Source: Paucisalibacillus algeriensis (GTDB lineage Bacteria; Bacillota; Bacilli; Bacillales; Amphibacillaceae). From it: 64,000 nt of DNA. The stretch lies in contig NZ_CBYO010000007.1 of the NCBI RefSeq assembly GCF_000577245.1, positions 1-64,000 of the forward strand. The letters run 5' to 3'. The notes below the pieces were generated by a model that saw nothing but the letters and a program-made list of their open reading frames with translations, searched no databases and was not told where the DNA came from. Both the position numbers and the translations under genes were made by a program. Below are positions 8,997 through 17,396 of the stretch, in pieces (position 1 is the first letter of the stretch; every line of letters begins with the position of its first letter).

Positions 8997-9440
8997 TTAG
9001 CATCTTCTGTTTCTTCGTCTATCATCCATTGCCCCTAGCACATCATCATCTTTTTTGTTCTTACGTCTATCATCCATTGCTCCTAGCACATCACCATTTC
9101 TTCTGCCCTTACGTCTATCATCCATTTCTCCCAGCACATCATCATCTTTTCTGTTCTTACGTCTATCATCCATTGCTCCTAGCACATCATTATTTCTTCT
9201 TTTTCTACATCTATTAGACCTCACTCCTAGCACATCATTATCTCTTCTATTCTTACGTCTATCATCCATCGCTCCTAACACATCACCATTTCTTCTGTCC
9301 TTGTGCCTATCATCCATTTCTCCCAGCACATCATCATCTTTTCTGTTCTTACGTCTATCATCCATTTCTCCTAGCACATCATTATTTCTTCTATTTCTAC
9401 ATCTGTTATTTCTTGTTCCTAGCACGTCACCGCCATTGTT
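8997..9440 (-). repeat. 48-bp in-frame tandem repeat array
   Basis: Nine 48-bp units, contiguous and in frame, encode the DVLG repeats. The core reads CCTAGCACATCA on the plus strand. The pattern of unit types (N-rich, then three D-rich, then N-rich again) suggests duplication of blocks of about four units. Confidence 0.85.
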
Positions 9441-9452
9441 TCTTCTTGTCAT
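8997..9452 (-). CDS. Small protein of nine 16-residue DVLG repeats (function unknown)
   Basis: The 151-residue protein consists of MTRRNNGG followed by nine units, each beginning DVLG. Typical units continue AMDDRRKNRKDD or EMDDRRKNRKDD; units 1 and 5 are TRNNRCRNRRNN and VRSNRCRKRRNN. Composition is almost only D, R, N, K and G plus the DVLG core, so it should be largely disordered and polyampholytic, with cysteine in units 1, 5 and 9. I chose the ATG at 9452 because AAAGGAGG lies about 10 bases upstream; a longer reading from 9524 lacks this. It is not recognised as a named family. Short basic tandem repeats recall CotG-type spore coat proteins, but the sequence does not match them and there is no cotH neighbour, so that is only a suggestion. 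Confidence 0.7.
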   Translation of the reverse strand: MTRRNNGGDVLGTRNNRCRNRRNNDVLGEMDDRRKNRKDDDVLGEMDDRHKDRRNGDVLGAMDDRRKNRRDNDVLGVRSNRCRKRRNNDVLGAMDDRRKNRKDDDVLGEMDDRRKGRRNGDVLGAMDDRRKNKKDDDVLGAMDDRRRNRRC

Positions 9453-9698
9453 GATACCTCTTCCTCCTTTTCTATTTGCTTTTACCATATTCAATTTCTT
9501 GTAATATGAAACGATATTCATCACGACTTTAACGTCTATTTATTGATGGTATCGCCGTAAGTACTGGAATCTAAAGCACAAATACTGCACCTTTCTCAAC
9601 GAAGAATAATCACCGTCTGCATACTTCCTCAAGGATTTTGTTAATTTAATCTTGATAATAGTTAGAAAATTGTATATAATCAACCTAAGGAAAATTGT

Positions 9699-9742
9699 AC
9701 TACAATATTGTAGTTAAACATATAATATTGTAAACGCTTACT
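9699..9742 (+). promoter_or_regulatory. Palindromic operator candidate and cre site before the NhaC-type gene
   Basis: A perfect 16-bp palindrome, ACTACAATATTGTAGT (9699-9714), lies directly before a TATAAT box (9721-9726). It is followed by TGTAAACGCTTACT (9729-9742), which matches the CcpA cre consensus at 13 of 14 positions. A cre site between -10 and start codon normally represses. The palindrome is a reasonable target for the GntR-family protein encoded downstream; that link is inference. Confidence 0.6.
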
Positions 9743-9761
9743 TTTACAAGGGGATGAGGTT

Positions 9762-11174
9762 ATGGATGGTACGACTACATTAGGCTTTATATCGATATTG
9801 CCGCCACTAATAGCGATTGTTCTAGCTTTTTGGACGAGGGACACCATTTTTTCCTTAGCAATTGCTTGTGTGGTTGGGATACTTCTAGCCGGGGAAGGAT
9901 TACTAGGTTTTCCAAACCTAATGAAAGAAGCATTAGGAAATGAGAGTTTTTCTTGGATTTTTCTATTAGAGATCTTTATTGGTATTTTAATTGCATTCTT
10001 CCAACGGACGGGTGCAATTGAAAGTTTTGCTAATTTAGTTGGGAAAAAACAAACATCTAGGAAAAGTATTGGAATAACTGCATGGTTTATGGGGCTATTT
10101 GTATTTTTTAGTGATTATTTTAGTCCTGTATTTGTAGGGTCCACCATGAGGAAAGTGACAGACAAGGTAAAAATATCTCGTGAAAAGCTTGCCTATATTT
10201 GTGATTCAACTTCCGCACCGGTCAGTGTTATTGTACCAATTACGGGTTGGGCTGTATTTATATCAGGGCTTTTAATTGGAATGGGACCAATTCAGAACGA
10301 AACACAGGCACTGGAAGTATTTACAAAGTCTATCCCATTTAATTTCTATGCCATTCTATCTGTATTATTAGTTGGTCTATTGGCCGCTGGATTCGTAAAA
10401 GACTTCGGACCAATGAGAAAGGCAGAGGAACGAGCGTTGAAGGAAGGAAAGCTCATACGTGATGGCTCTACACCTTTAATTTCCAAAGAGTTGACAAATA
10501 TTAAACCATATTTCCAAGATCGACTTTTAAGTATCAAATGGAATTTCATTCTACCTGTCATAGTCATTATCACCATCGCGGTTGGTACATACATTGGTCT
10601 TGGCTCCGCAAAAACGATGGAGGCATTTTTAGCTGCGGTTATTCTATTAGGAATTGCCATGCGAATTCAAGGTATTCCGTTCAAAGATATTATGGAAACA
10701 GCCATGAGTGGTATAAAAGGAATCATGCCAGCCGTTATGATTTTAGCTTTTGCGTATACCATTAATTTACTGAGTGAAAAGATGGGGACTGCTACTTATT
10801 TAATTGAAGCAACAGAATCCTGGTTAAATCCAGGATTACTTCCTGCAATCACCTTTTTATTAGCTGCTATCATATCCTTCTCTACTGGTTCGTCTTGGGG
10901 AACATTCGGGATTATGATACCAATTGCTGTACCAATTGCGATTGGTTTTGCAGGTGGCGATATTAACACCGTTGTACTAGCAACTATTGCTGCCGTTGCA
11001 GGTGGTGGAGTCTTTGGTGATCATTGTTCTCCTTTATCGGATACCACTATTTTAGCTTCTACTGGAGCTGCAGTTGACCATATTGATCATGTTCGCACGC
11101 AAATACCATACGCTATTATTGTTGGAATCATTGGATTAGCAATCTACTTAATGTTAGGTCTATTAGGATCATAG
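9762..11174 (+). CDS. NhaC-family (Na+/H+ antiporter-like) transporter
   Basis: The 470-residue integral membrane protein has about 11-12 hydrophobic segments. The C-terminal GDHCSPLSDTTILASTGA and VDHIDHVRTQIPYA stretches are characteristic of the NhaC/ion-transporter family, and SDYFSPVFVGSTMRKV is conserved in its first half. Members exchange Na+ for H+ or carry organic anions and amino acids. The gene is 16 bases before a dehydrogenase and is preceded by a cre site and a palindrome, so carriage of an organic substrate is more likely than housekeeping sodium export. The substrate is not identifiable from sequence. Confidence 0.82.
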   Translation: MDGTTTLGFISILPPLIAIVLAFWTRDTIFSLAIACVVGILLAGEGLLGFPNLMKEALGNESFSWIFLLEIFIGILIAFFQRTGAIESFANLVGKKQTSRKSIGITAWFMGLFVFFSDYFSPVFVGSTMRKVTDKVKISREKLAYICDSTSAPVSVIVPITGWAVFISGLLIGMGPIQNETQALEVFTKSIPFNFYAILSVLLVGLLAAGFVKDFGPMRKAEERALKEGKLIRDGSTPLISKELTNIKPYFQDRLLSIKWNFILPVIVIITIAVGTYIGLGSAKTMEAFLAAVILLGIAMRIQGIPFKDIMETAMSGIKGIMPAVMILAFAYTINLLSEKMGTATYLIEATESWLNPGLLPAITFLLAAIISFSTGSSWGTFGIMIPIAVPIAIGFAGGDINTVVLATIAAVAGGGVFGDHCSPLSDTTILASTGAAVDHIDHVRTQIPYAIIVGIIGLAIYLMLGLLGS

Positions 11175-11190
11175 TTTAGGAGGATATAAG

Positions 11191-12381
11191 ATGAAAATTA
11201 TTGTACTAGGTGGTTCGGGTTTACAGGGGCGTGCGGCTTTACTAGATTTAGGCAAAAGTCCTCATGTTTCCGAGATAGTATGTGCAGATGTTTCGTTTGA
11301 GGGGATTAAAAGTTTTCAAGACTATTTAAATATGGATATCCTAACTCTGCGAAAAACTGATGCCAAATCAATGGAAGATCTGGTAGCGCTTTTTAGTGAA
11401 GATGCTGATGTAATCATTGACTTGCTACCAAAGGGATTTAATGAAACTACTGCACTCGCCGCAATCGAAGCCGGGGTGCCTCTCGTCAATTGTTCGTATG
11501 CAAGTGGACTATCCAATACCGTATACGAGATGGCATTAGAAAAAGGGGTAACCATCATGCCAGAAGCAGGGCTTGACCCTGGAATTGATTTAGTATTATG
11601 TGGCTATGGTGTTAGCCAGTTAGACCAAGTAGATGATTTATTTTCCTATTGTGGAGGTATTCCAGCTAGTGATGCAATTGATAATCCACTAAACTATAAA
11701 ATTTCTTGGAATTTTGATAGTACCCTAATGTCTTACCAACGTCCGGCATTGATGCTACGGGATAAAGATATTATTGATATTGCTGGGGAACATCAACATG
11801 ATGAGGAGTGGATTCATCCTATTTCAGTTAACGGAATTGAAGGACTTGAAACGATTCCAAATGGGAATGCGATAAATTTTGCTAAACAATTAGGTATTGA
11901 AAATCAAGTTCAAAATACAGAGCGAAGAACAATTCGTTGGCAGGGGCACGCTAACTTTTGGAGAAATATGGTTGGGTTAGGATTTTTAGAGAAGAAGGCT
12001 ATAGAAGGACTTCCTGGAGAAGTAACACCATACCAGTTTATGTTAAAACATCTAGAACCTCGACTTCAATACAAGGATCATGAAAAAGACCTAGTTTTAA
12101 TGAAAAATATTATTAGAGGGAAGAAAGATGGGAAAGACATTGAAATCGTTTATGAAATGATCGATGAACGCGACATTGAAACAGGATTATTTGCCATGAA
12201 CCGCACGGTGGGCTATACAGCAAGTATCGTGGCGCAAATGATTGGTAATCAAACCATAACAAAAAAAGGAGTACTTTCTCCAACCACGGATATTCCGTAT
12301 GAATTGTTTATTGAAGAAATAGGAAAAAGGGGAATTATAATAGAAGAAAAGAAACGTCAATTAAATAATTCCCCCGCTTGA
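11191..12381 (+). CDS. Saccharopine dehydrogenase-like oxidoreductase
   Basis: The 396-residue protein begins with a Rossmann motif (IIVLGGSGLQGRAALLDLG) and has the saccharopine dehydrogenase C-terminal domain features PEAGLDPGIDLVLCGYG and YCGGIPASDAIDNPLNYKISW. The family makes or breaks C-N bonds in amino-acid conjugates (saccharopine, carboxynorspermidine) or oxidises lysine. It is co-transcribed with the NhaC-type transporter, so it probably acts on the imported compound. Its last 25 bases overlap the 3' end of the convergent GntR-family gene. The exact reaction cannot be assigned. Confidence 0.78.
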   Translation: MKIIVLGGSGLQGRAALLDLGKSPHVSEIVCADVSFEGIKSFQDYLNMDILTLRKTDAKSMEDLVALFSEDADVIIDLLPKGFNETTALAAIEAGVPLVNCSYASGLSNTVYEMALEKGVTIMPEAGLDPGIDLVLCGYGVSQLDQVDDLFSYCGGIPASDAIDNPLNYKISWNFDSTLMSYQRPALMLRDKDIIDIAGEHQHDEEWIHPISVNGIEGLETIPNGNAINFAKQLGIENQVQNTERRTIRWQGHANFWRNMVGLGFLEKKAIEGLPGEVTPYQFMLKHLEPRLQYKDHEKDLVLMKNIIRGKKDGKDIEIVYEMIDERDIETGLFAMNRTVGYTASIVAQMIGNQTITKKGVLSPTTDIPYELFIEEIGKRGIIIEEKKRQLNNSPA

Positions 12382-13028
12382 TGAAACTTTTTAACTCTAG
12401 ATTTATACTCATCTATTGTTCCAGTAATATGTTTTGCTAATAAAGATGAAAATAAAGCTTGGTTTTTTTCGACAAGATAGTTCACTAACATCTGATGCTC
12501 CTCAGGGCCTCGGGTGTCTTTTTTTTGATAAAAATGATCGTATAGTGCTAAGTAAATATGTGTTTGATTAATCATTTTTTCGGTGTTGTATTTTAAAAAT
12601 CGATTGTTACAACCTTGAATTAATATAGAGTGGAACCTTATATTTATATGAATATAAGCTAGAAAATCTTTTTGCTGATGGCTAGTTTGTTCAGCCTTAA
12701 TCAGTGCTTGTAATTCGGCAATCTCTTCTGCCGTAATCCATGCCATAATATTCGCAGTTGCCAGTCCTTCTAATTGTTGACGATGAATGAATGCCTCCGC
12801 GATCTCATCTACCGATGGATTAACCACTTGAGCACCTTTATTCGGCAGTATCGTAATAAATCCTTCATCCTCCAATTTAGCAAAAGCTTGACGTATTGGT
12901 GTTCGGCTAATGGATAACGATTCAGAAATATCATTTTCCACTAGTTTTTGACCGGGAGCGAGCTTTTGTTCATATATAGCATGCTTAATTGTTTGGTATA
13001 CATGTTCCTTCATCGATTGCCTAGTCAT
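12357..13028 (-). CDS. GntR-family (FadR/FCD) transcriptional regulator
   Basis: The 223-residue regulator has an N-terminal GntR winged helix (about 5-70, LSISRTPIRQAFAKLEDEGFI) and a C-terminal all-helical FCD effector domain (about 80-210). FCD metal/ligand histidines are visible in IRFHSIL, EEHQML and LAKHITG. AGAGGGG lies 6 bases before the ATG. It converges on and overlaps the saccharopine-dehydrogenase-like gene. A repressor role for that transporter-dehydrogenase operon is likely by position, with the palindrome at 9699-9714 as candidate operator. Confidence 0.85.
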   Translation of the reverse strand: MTRQSMKEHVYQTIKHAIYEQKLAPGQKLVENDISESLSISRTPIRQAFAKLEDEGFITILPNKGAQVVNPSVDEIAEAFIHRQQLEGLATANIMAWITAEEIAELQALIKAEQTSHQQKDFLAYIHINIRFHSILIQGCNNRFLKYNTEKMINQTHIYLALYDHFYQKKDTRGPEEHQMLVNYLVEKNQALFSSLLAKHITGTIDEYKSRVKKFHQAGELFN

Positions 13029-13058
13029 AAATAGCCCCTCTAAAGAAAAAATATATTA

Positions 13059-13070
13059 CTATAATTATAG
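13059..13070 (-). promoter_or_regulatory. Palindrome in the GntR gene's promoter region
   Basis: The perfect 12-bp palindrome CTATAATTATAG includes a TATAAT and sits 31 bases before the GntR start. Its half-site resembles that of the palindrome at 9699-9714 (CTAYAA), though the half-sites are two bases closer. It could be both the -10 box and an autoregulatory operator. Confidence 0.35.
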
Positions 13071-13253
13071 ATGAAACTTAGATAGAAATCATTAGGTAAA
13101 ATTTACGAAGAATGGAAACGATTACGGTAATAAGATTATGTTTATGCTATCCAAGCAAAAATCGAGCAATAATTCTCTAGTCGATTTATGTATACTGTGA
13201 GAACTGTAGAACAATTTCACTTGTCCCTGTAACTGTTCATTCTTCCACACTAC
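13071..13253. other. intergenic region, nothing recognised
   Basis: Between the GntR promoter region and the ectC terminator I see only AT-rich sequence, with no ORF, RNA or strong repeat. Confidence 0.4.
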
Positions 13254-13281
13254 AAAAAGAGTAGACAACATGATCTACTCT
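13254..13281 (-). terminator. Terminator after ectC
   Basis: On the minus strand an 8-bp stem AGAGTAGA/TCTACTCT with an 8-base loop is followed by TTTTTGTA, about 60 bases past the ectC stop. Confidence 0.8.
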
Positions 13282-13342
13282 CCTTCTCAAACTATAATTT
13301 TAGGTTTTATAATTGCTATTGACGATTAAAAATAAAACCTCC

Positions 13343-13744
13343 TTATTCAATAACCTGATAACTTCCATCTTCATCATGCACTTCCTCCCCAGTAAGCGGA
13401 GGGTTAAACACACAAACTAGGCGAAGGTCCGCAGTAGTTGCTCTAAGAAAATGTCTATCATTCTCGTTCAATGCATAAACTGTTCCTGGTGCAATTTGAT
13501 ATACTTCTCCAGTTTTATCTCCATTCTCATCAGCCAATTCTACTTCGCCTTCCCCTTCTATGCAGTAACAAGCTTCCAAATGATTTTTATACCAAATGTA
13601 TGTTTCAGTTCCCTGTTTTACAAGCGTATCTGTCATCGAATATCCCATTCCATCTGATTTAATTAATAATCTTCTACTATTCCATGTTTCACCATGTACA
13701 TCATGTTTTGTGTTAAACACTTCAGCAAGTTTTTTTACGATCAT
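13343..13744 (-). CDS. ectC: Ectoine synthase (orphan)
   Basis: This small cupin enzyme normally cyclises N-gamma-acetyl-diaminobutyrate to ectoine. In the 133-residue form starting MIVKKLAEVF, the family blocks WNSRRLLIKSDGMGYS, GTETYIWYKNHLEACYCIEG and CVFNPPLTGEEVHDEDG are intact. Metal-binding residues known from characterised EctC line up as Glu57, Tyr90 and His98. I chose the ATG at 13744 because AAAGGTGG is 9 bases upstream; the ATG at 13753 directly abuts it. ectA and ectB are absent on both sides, so this is a solitary ectC. Its neighbours across a short divergent gap are a sodium symporter and an amidase. Confidence 0.93.
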   Translation of the reverse strand: MIVKKLAEVFNTKHDVHGETWNSRRLLIKSDGMGYSMTDTLVKQGTETYIWYKNHLEACYCIEGEGEVELADENGDKTGEVYQIAPGTVYALNENDRHFLRATTADLRLVCVFNPPLTGEEVHDEDGSYQVIE

Positions 13745-13879
13745 AAGACTCATCCACCTTTTATAATTTTAAGTTAATTTTGATTATAGACAATTTTACA
13801 ACTTTAATTTATAATCTGCAACAAGAACATCTTTTTTATAAAACATCATTTCAAATAGTGAAACGAGGAGGAGATTTAG

Positions 13880-15352
13880 TTGGGCACAAACGCAATACTG
13901 ATAACAGAATTAGTTATTTACTTTGCACTAATTTTTGGGGTTGGGCTGTACTTTGGTCGGAAGAAACTTGATCACGCTGACTTCTTACTTGGAGGTAAAA
14001 AGCTTCCCGGTTGGGCACTTGCTTTTTCAGAACGGGCAACTGGTGAATCATCTTGGCTATTACTAGGGTTTACTGGATTTGTATTCGTAAGTGGACTATC
14101 TGCTATATGGGTAATTGCCGGAATGGGACTTGGAATTATATTTTCATGGGTGTTCTTAGCGCGAAAATTTATGGAAGAAACGGACAAACATAAAGTACTA
14201 ACCCTCCCAGACTATTTAGCTGTTCGCTTTCCAAGACACGGGAACAGAATTCGTTATATGGCGACTCTTTTAATTCTCGTATTCTTCACCTTCTACTTAG
14301 GTGCTCAATTAGCCGGGGTAGGAAAAACATTGCTTACTACTTTCAACATGCCTCCAATAGTCGGGATTCTACTATGTGCTTCAGCTATAATTGTAACCGC
14401 TTTCGTAGGTGGGTTTGTATCTGTTGTTTGGACAGATATGGTACAAAGTGTTCTTATGTTATTAGCTTTAGGGATTATTCCAATTCTTGCATTTATTCAA
14501 ATTAGCACAAATGATATTTCTATAACTAGCGCGCTTCAAGAAGCAGGTAACGGTGTTGACTCATGGACAGGTGGAGTTACAGGATTTGCTTTTGCCCTCC
14601 TATTTTTCAATAACTTCACTTGGTTCTTTGGATATTTAGGAGGACAACCACAACTAAGTTCACGCTTCATGGCATTAAAAAACAAAAAAGAGGTAAAAAC
14701 AGCAAGTATTACAGCAATCATTTGGATTTTCATTGCGTTCTTTGGTGCATTTTTAATTGGAATTACCGGTATCGCATTATATAATGCATCCGATTTTACT
14801 GATGTGGAAACATTATTCCCTACTATGATTTTAGACTTAACTCCACCATGGATTGCCGGAATTCTATTGTCTGGTATCCTTGCCGCAATGATCACCACTG
14901 CCAACTCACAAATAATGGTTATTGTTAGCTCCGTTAGTGAGGACATCATGCACAAAGGTTTAAAAATGAAATTAAAAGAAAGAGATTGGGTACGCGTTTC
15001 ACGTATTGTCGTTGTTGGTGCTGGGCTATTAGGATTAACCATCGCCTTAACTTCCGAATCACTTGTATATAGTGTTGTAAGCTGGGCATGGGCTGGAGTT
15101 GGCGCTACATTATCACCAGCCATTCTACTAACATTTTTCTGGAAAAAATACTCTGGTGCAGGGGTGCTTGCAACCATCATATCAGGTTTAGTTGGAACAC
15201 TTATATGGATAAACTCACCACTAGAAGAGATTATTAGTTCACGCTTTACCACATTTTTTATCGCAGCAGTATTCGGGATTGCTTTCAGTTTAATATATCC
15301 TGAAGTTAAGAAATCACAAGCTGATAACGAATTAATAGAAAGTGTAAATTAA
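13880..15352 (+). CDS. Sodium/solute symporter (SSS family, PutP-like)
   Basis: The 490-residue protein has about 13 transmembrane segments. SSS landmarks include GGKKLPGWALAFSERATGES near the N-terminus, the VWTDMVQSVLML segment and AAMITTANSQIMVIVSS (a sodium-site-like region). It starts at a TTG with GAGGAGGAG upstream. It is divergent from ectC by 135 bases and lies 13 bases before the amidase, so it probably imports the amidase substrate or a compatible solute using sodium. The family covers proline, pantothenate, sugars and betaine-like compounds; the substrate is not decided by sequence. Confidence 0.85.
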   Translation: MGTNAILITELVIYFALIFGVGLYFGRKKLDHADFLLGGKKLPGWALAFSERATGESSWLLLGFTGFVFVSGLSAIWVIAGMGLGIIFSWVFLARKFMEETDKHKVLTLPDYLAVRFPRHGNRIRYMATLLILVFFTFYLGAQLAGVGKTLLTTFNMPPIVGILLCASAIIVTAFVGGFVSVVWTDMVQSVLMLLALGIIPILAFIQISTNDISITSALQEAGNGVDSWTGGVTGFAFALLFFNNFTWFFGYLGGQPQLSSRFMALKNKKEVKTASITAIIWIFIAFFGAFLIGITGIALYNASDFTDVETLFPTMILDLTPPWIAGILLSGILAAMITTANSQIMVIVSSVSEDIMHKGLKMKLKERDWVRVSRIVVVGAGLLGLTIALTSESLVYSVVSWAWAGVGATLSPAILLTFFWKKYSGAGVLATIISGLVGTLIWINSPLEEIISSRFTTFFIAAVFGIAFSLIYPEVKKSQADNELIESVN

Positions 15353-15365
15353 GAGGGAAGACAAG

Positions 15366-16745
15366 ATGCATCTAGATAATGAATTAACAAAGTTAGATAT
15401 CCTAGGGCTACATGAGGCATATAAAAAAAGAAGCTTATCACCAGTTGATGTGACAGAATATGTATTTGAAAAAATTAATCAAAACCGTGATTTGAATTCT
15501 TTTATTACATTATGTGAAGAGAAGGCAACTTTGGAAGCAGCAAAAGCTGAGAAAAAGTTCATGAGTGGTGAATATACCAGTATTTTACTTGGAGTCCCAA
15601 TTGGGTTAAAAGATTTAATAAATTTAAAAGGTGTCAGGACGACAATGGCATCCGGTGTTTTCCAGGATTTTATTCCTAGAAAAGATGCTGTGGTGGTAAG
15701 TAATTTAAAGTCATCCGGTTCCATCATCATAGGTAAACAAAACTTACATGAACTTGCTTACGGGACTACTGGGGACGATTCCTTCTATGGCCCAACAAAA
15801 AACCCATTTCATCTACAAAAAATAGCCGGTGGATCAAGCAGCGGTTCCGCCGCTTCTGTTGCAGCAGGATTATGTTGGGGATCAGTTGGAACAGACACAA
15901 GTGGTTCTATCCGGATTCCGGCATCTCTATGTGGTGTAGTGGGAATGAAGCCGACTTTTGGCAAATTGAATTTATGTGGAATTTACCCACTTAGTTACTC
16001 TATGGATCATGTTGGACCAATGACAAGAACGGTAATGGATAATGCTATATTATTTGATGGGTTATCAGGAATACTTGACGCTGAGAAATCTTTGTACAAA
16101 AGGCTGTTAAAAAGTGCCAATTATGATCTTAGTAATGTAAGAATCGGCATCCCTCTAACCAATTTTTATAATGACCTTGACTCGGAAGTTGATACAAAAT
16201 TAAAAAAGACCATCCAATTATTTAAGGATTTAGGTGCTCAAGTGTTAGAAATCCAGCTGGATATTCCAGATTTAGACGAATTAATGGCAATCAGCAGTGC
16301 CATTGATCAAACTGAATCATACTTAATTAACCAGGATATCATTCATGATAAGGCTAACCTATTGGGAAAAGAAACCAGAAAAAGAATTTTACGTGGCTCA
16401 GAATATAAAGCATATGAATTATTGGCTGCTGAGAAAGTGAAGAAGGAAATAACAGAAAAGTTTATGGAGGTGTTTCGTAATATTGATATCCTACTCACCC
16501 CTACTGTCCCATTCCTTGCTACAGATATTGGGGTCGAAAGGACTTCGGTTAATGGGAAACAATACCAGGTTCGCCAAGGATTAATGAAGTTTACATTTCT
16601 ATCTAATTATATTGGTTTACCTTCGCTCACCTTGCCTTGTGGAAAATCTGATAGTGGATTACCGATTGGGGCTCAGTTAATCGGGGGATGGAATCAGGAG
16701 GATTTGATATATCAGATTGCATATACAGTTGAAAGAGCACTTTGA
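15366..16745 (+). CDS. Amidase-signature family hydrolase
   Basis: The 459-residue enzyme carries the amidase signature with the Ser-cisSer-Lys triad: Lys82 in PIGLKDLINLKG, serines 157-158 in AGGSSSGSAASVA, and the nucleophile Ser181 in GTDTSGSIRIP. This family hydrolyses amides and includes the GatA subunit. There is no gatC or gatB here, so a stand-alone catabolic amidase is more likely than tRNA amidotransferase. It forms an operon with the sodium symporter. Given the divergent ectC, N-acetylated or amide-bearing osmolyte-like substrates are an attractive but untested idea. Confidence 0.82.
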   Translation: MHLDNELTKLDILGLHEAYKKRSLSPVDVTEYVFEKINQNRDLNSFITLCEEKATLEAAKAEKKFMSGEYTSILLGVPIGLKDLINLKGVRTTMASGVFQDFIPRKDAVVVSNLKSSGSIIIGKQNLHELAYGTTGDDSFYGPTKNPFHLQKIAGGSSSGSAASVAAGLCWGSVGTDTSGSIRIPASLCGVVGMKPTFGKLNLCGIYPLSYSMDHVGPMTRTVMDNAILFDGLSGILDAEKSLYKRLLKSANYDLSNVRIGIPLTNFYNDLDSEVDTKLKKTIQLFKDLGAQVLEIQLDIPDLDELMAISSAIDQTESYLINQDIIHDKANLLGKETRKRILRGSEYKAYELLAAEKVKKEITEKFMEVFRNIDILLTPTVPFLATDIGVERTSVNGKQYQVRQGLMKFTFLSNYIGLPSLTLPCGKSDSGLPIGAQLIGGWNQEDLIYQIAYTVERAL

Positions 16746-16874
16746 GGTATTGGGATAGTTTCACCTTATTGGCGGAACGTCCTAATACATCATTAACCCG
16801 CAATGTAGTAAGGACCTAACTTTTACAAAGGTGTTATTAATATCAGAATTGTTTGAGGTACCTAAAACAATCTC

Positions 16875-17334
16875 CTATATTTTCTCATCTTTTGCAATTG
16901 GAATAATCATCGTACCCTCATTTTTACCACCTGGTCTCAAATTTAAAGTATGACCAAATGTAGTATTTTCAAACGTTACAGTGTTGTTAGTTTCTATCTC
17001 TAGACCGTTTTCATTATAAAACGAAAACATACTTGGACCAAAGTAATAATTGTTACTTTCGTGGTAGCTAATATTTTCTTCAATCACATCGAGAAGCACA
17101 TAATCGTATTCTTCATTAAAACTTTCATCAGACGATACTTTCTATTCTAGAGTTACTTATCGTCAAAGAACGTTCATCAACAGGATTAAAATCAATAGTT
17201 GGTATGACGTATCCTAGTAAAACAATTTCTTTCGTATGAACCCATATAAATTTGTTCTTGGGTATCGCTGATTCACTTGAAGATAGTTTCTTATCCCGCT
17301 CAAATTGATACATGATAACCGTCCCCATAGCTAT
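16875..17334 (-). pseudogene. Decayed DUF4352-like membrane/lipoprotein gene
   Basis: Two fragments in different frames read as one protein. The first (17346 down to 17128) has a hydrophobic start (LLIAMGTVIMYQF), then KKLSSSESAIPKNKFIWVH and ends at a stop in SRIESIV. Shifting one base near 17131 continues as SSDESFNEEYDYVLL and runs to 16875, ending with LNLRPGGKNEGTMIIPI, which resembles the C-terminal strand pattern of DUF4352 proteins. The only 5' start is a TTG lying inside the T-run of the next gene's terminator, so the true 5' end seems lost. I read it as a frameshifted, truncated remnant. Confidence 0.55.
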
Positions 17335-17344
17335 TAATAATACC

Positions 17345-17383
17345 AAAAAATCTTCCTAACTCAACTTGCGAGCTAAGAAGATT
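17345..17383 (-). terminator. Terminator of the TcaA-like gene
   Basis: On the minus strand a 14-base arm AATCTTCTTAGCTC pairs with GAGTTAGGAAGATT (7-base loop, near-complete pairing), followed by TTTTT. It lies 14 bases after the stop at 17397. Confidence 0.9.
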
Positions 17384-17396
17384 AAATAACATTTAT

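Noticed and set aside
8997-9440. Regularly spaced 48-bp repeats looking like a CRISPR array
   Set aside because: Units are contiguous and vary at codon positions within one open frame with a good start; there are no distinct spacers and no cas genes.
9029-9504. Plus-strand ORFs across the repeat gene (FLRLSSI/HHHLFCS-type repeats)
   Set aside because: They are the antisense of the 48-bp repeats, lack ribosome binding sites, and encode improbable F/L/S/H-rich peptides.
13343-13744. A complete ectoine biosynthesis operon
   Set aside because: No ectA acetyltransferase or ectB aminotransferase lies within the window on either side.
14536-15252. Long minus-strand ORF of 238 codons inside the symporter gene
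   Set aside because: It is antisense to a clearly conserved SSS transporter, has no initiation signal and no recognisable family.
15366-16745. GatA subunit of the tRNA amidotransferase
   Set aside because: gatC and gatB are not adjacent, and the gene is in an operon with a sodium symporter.
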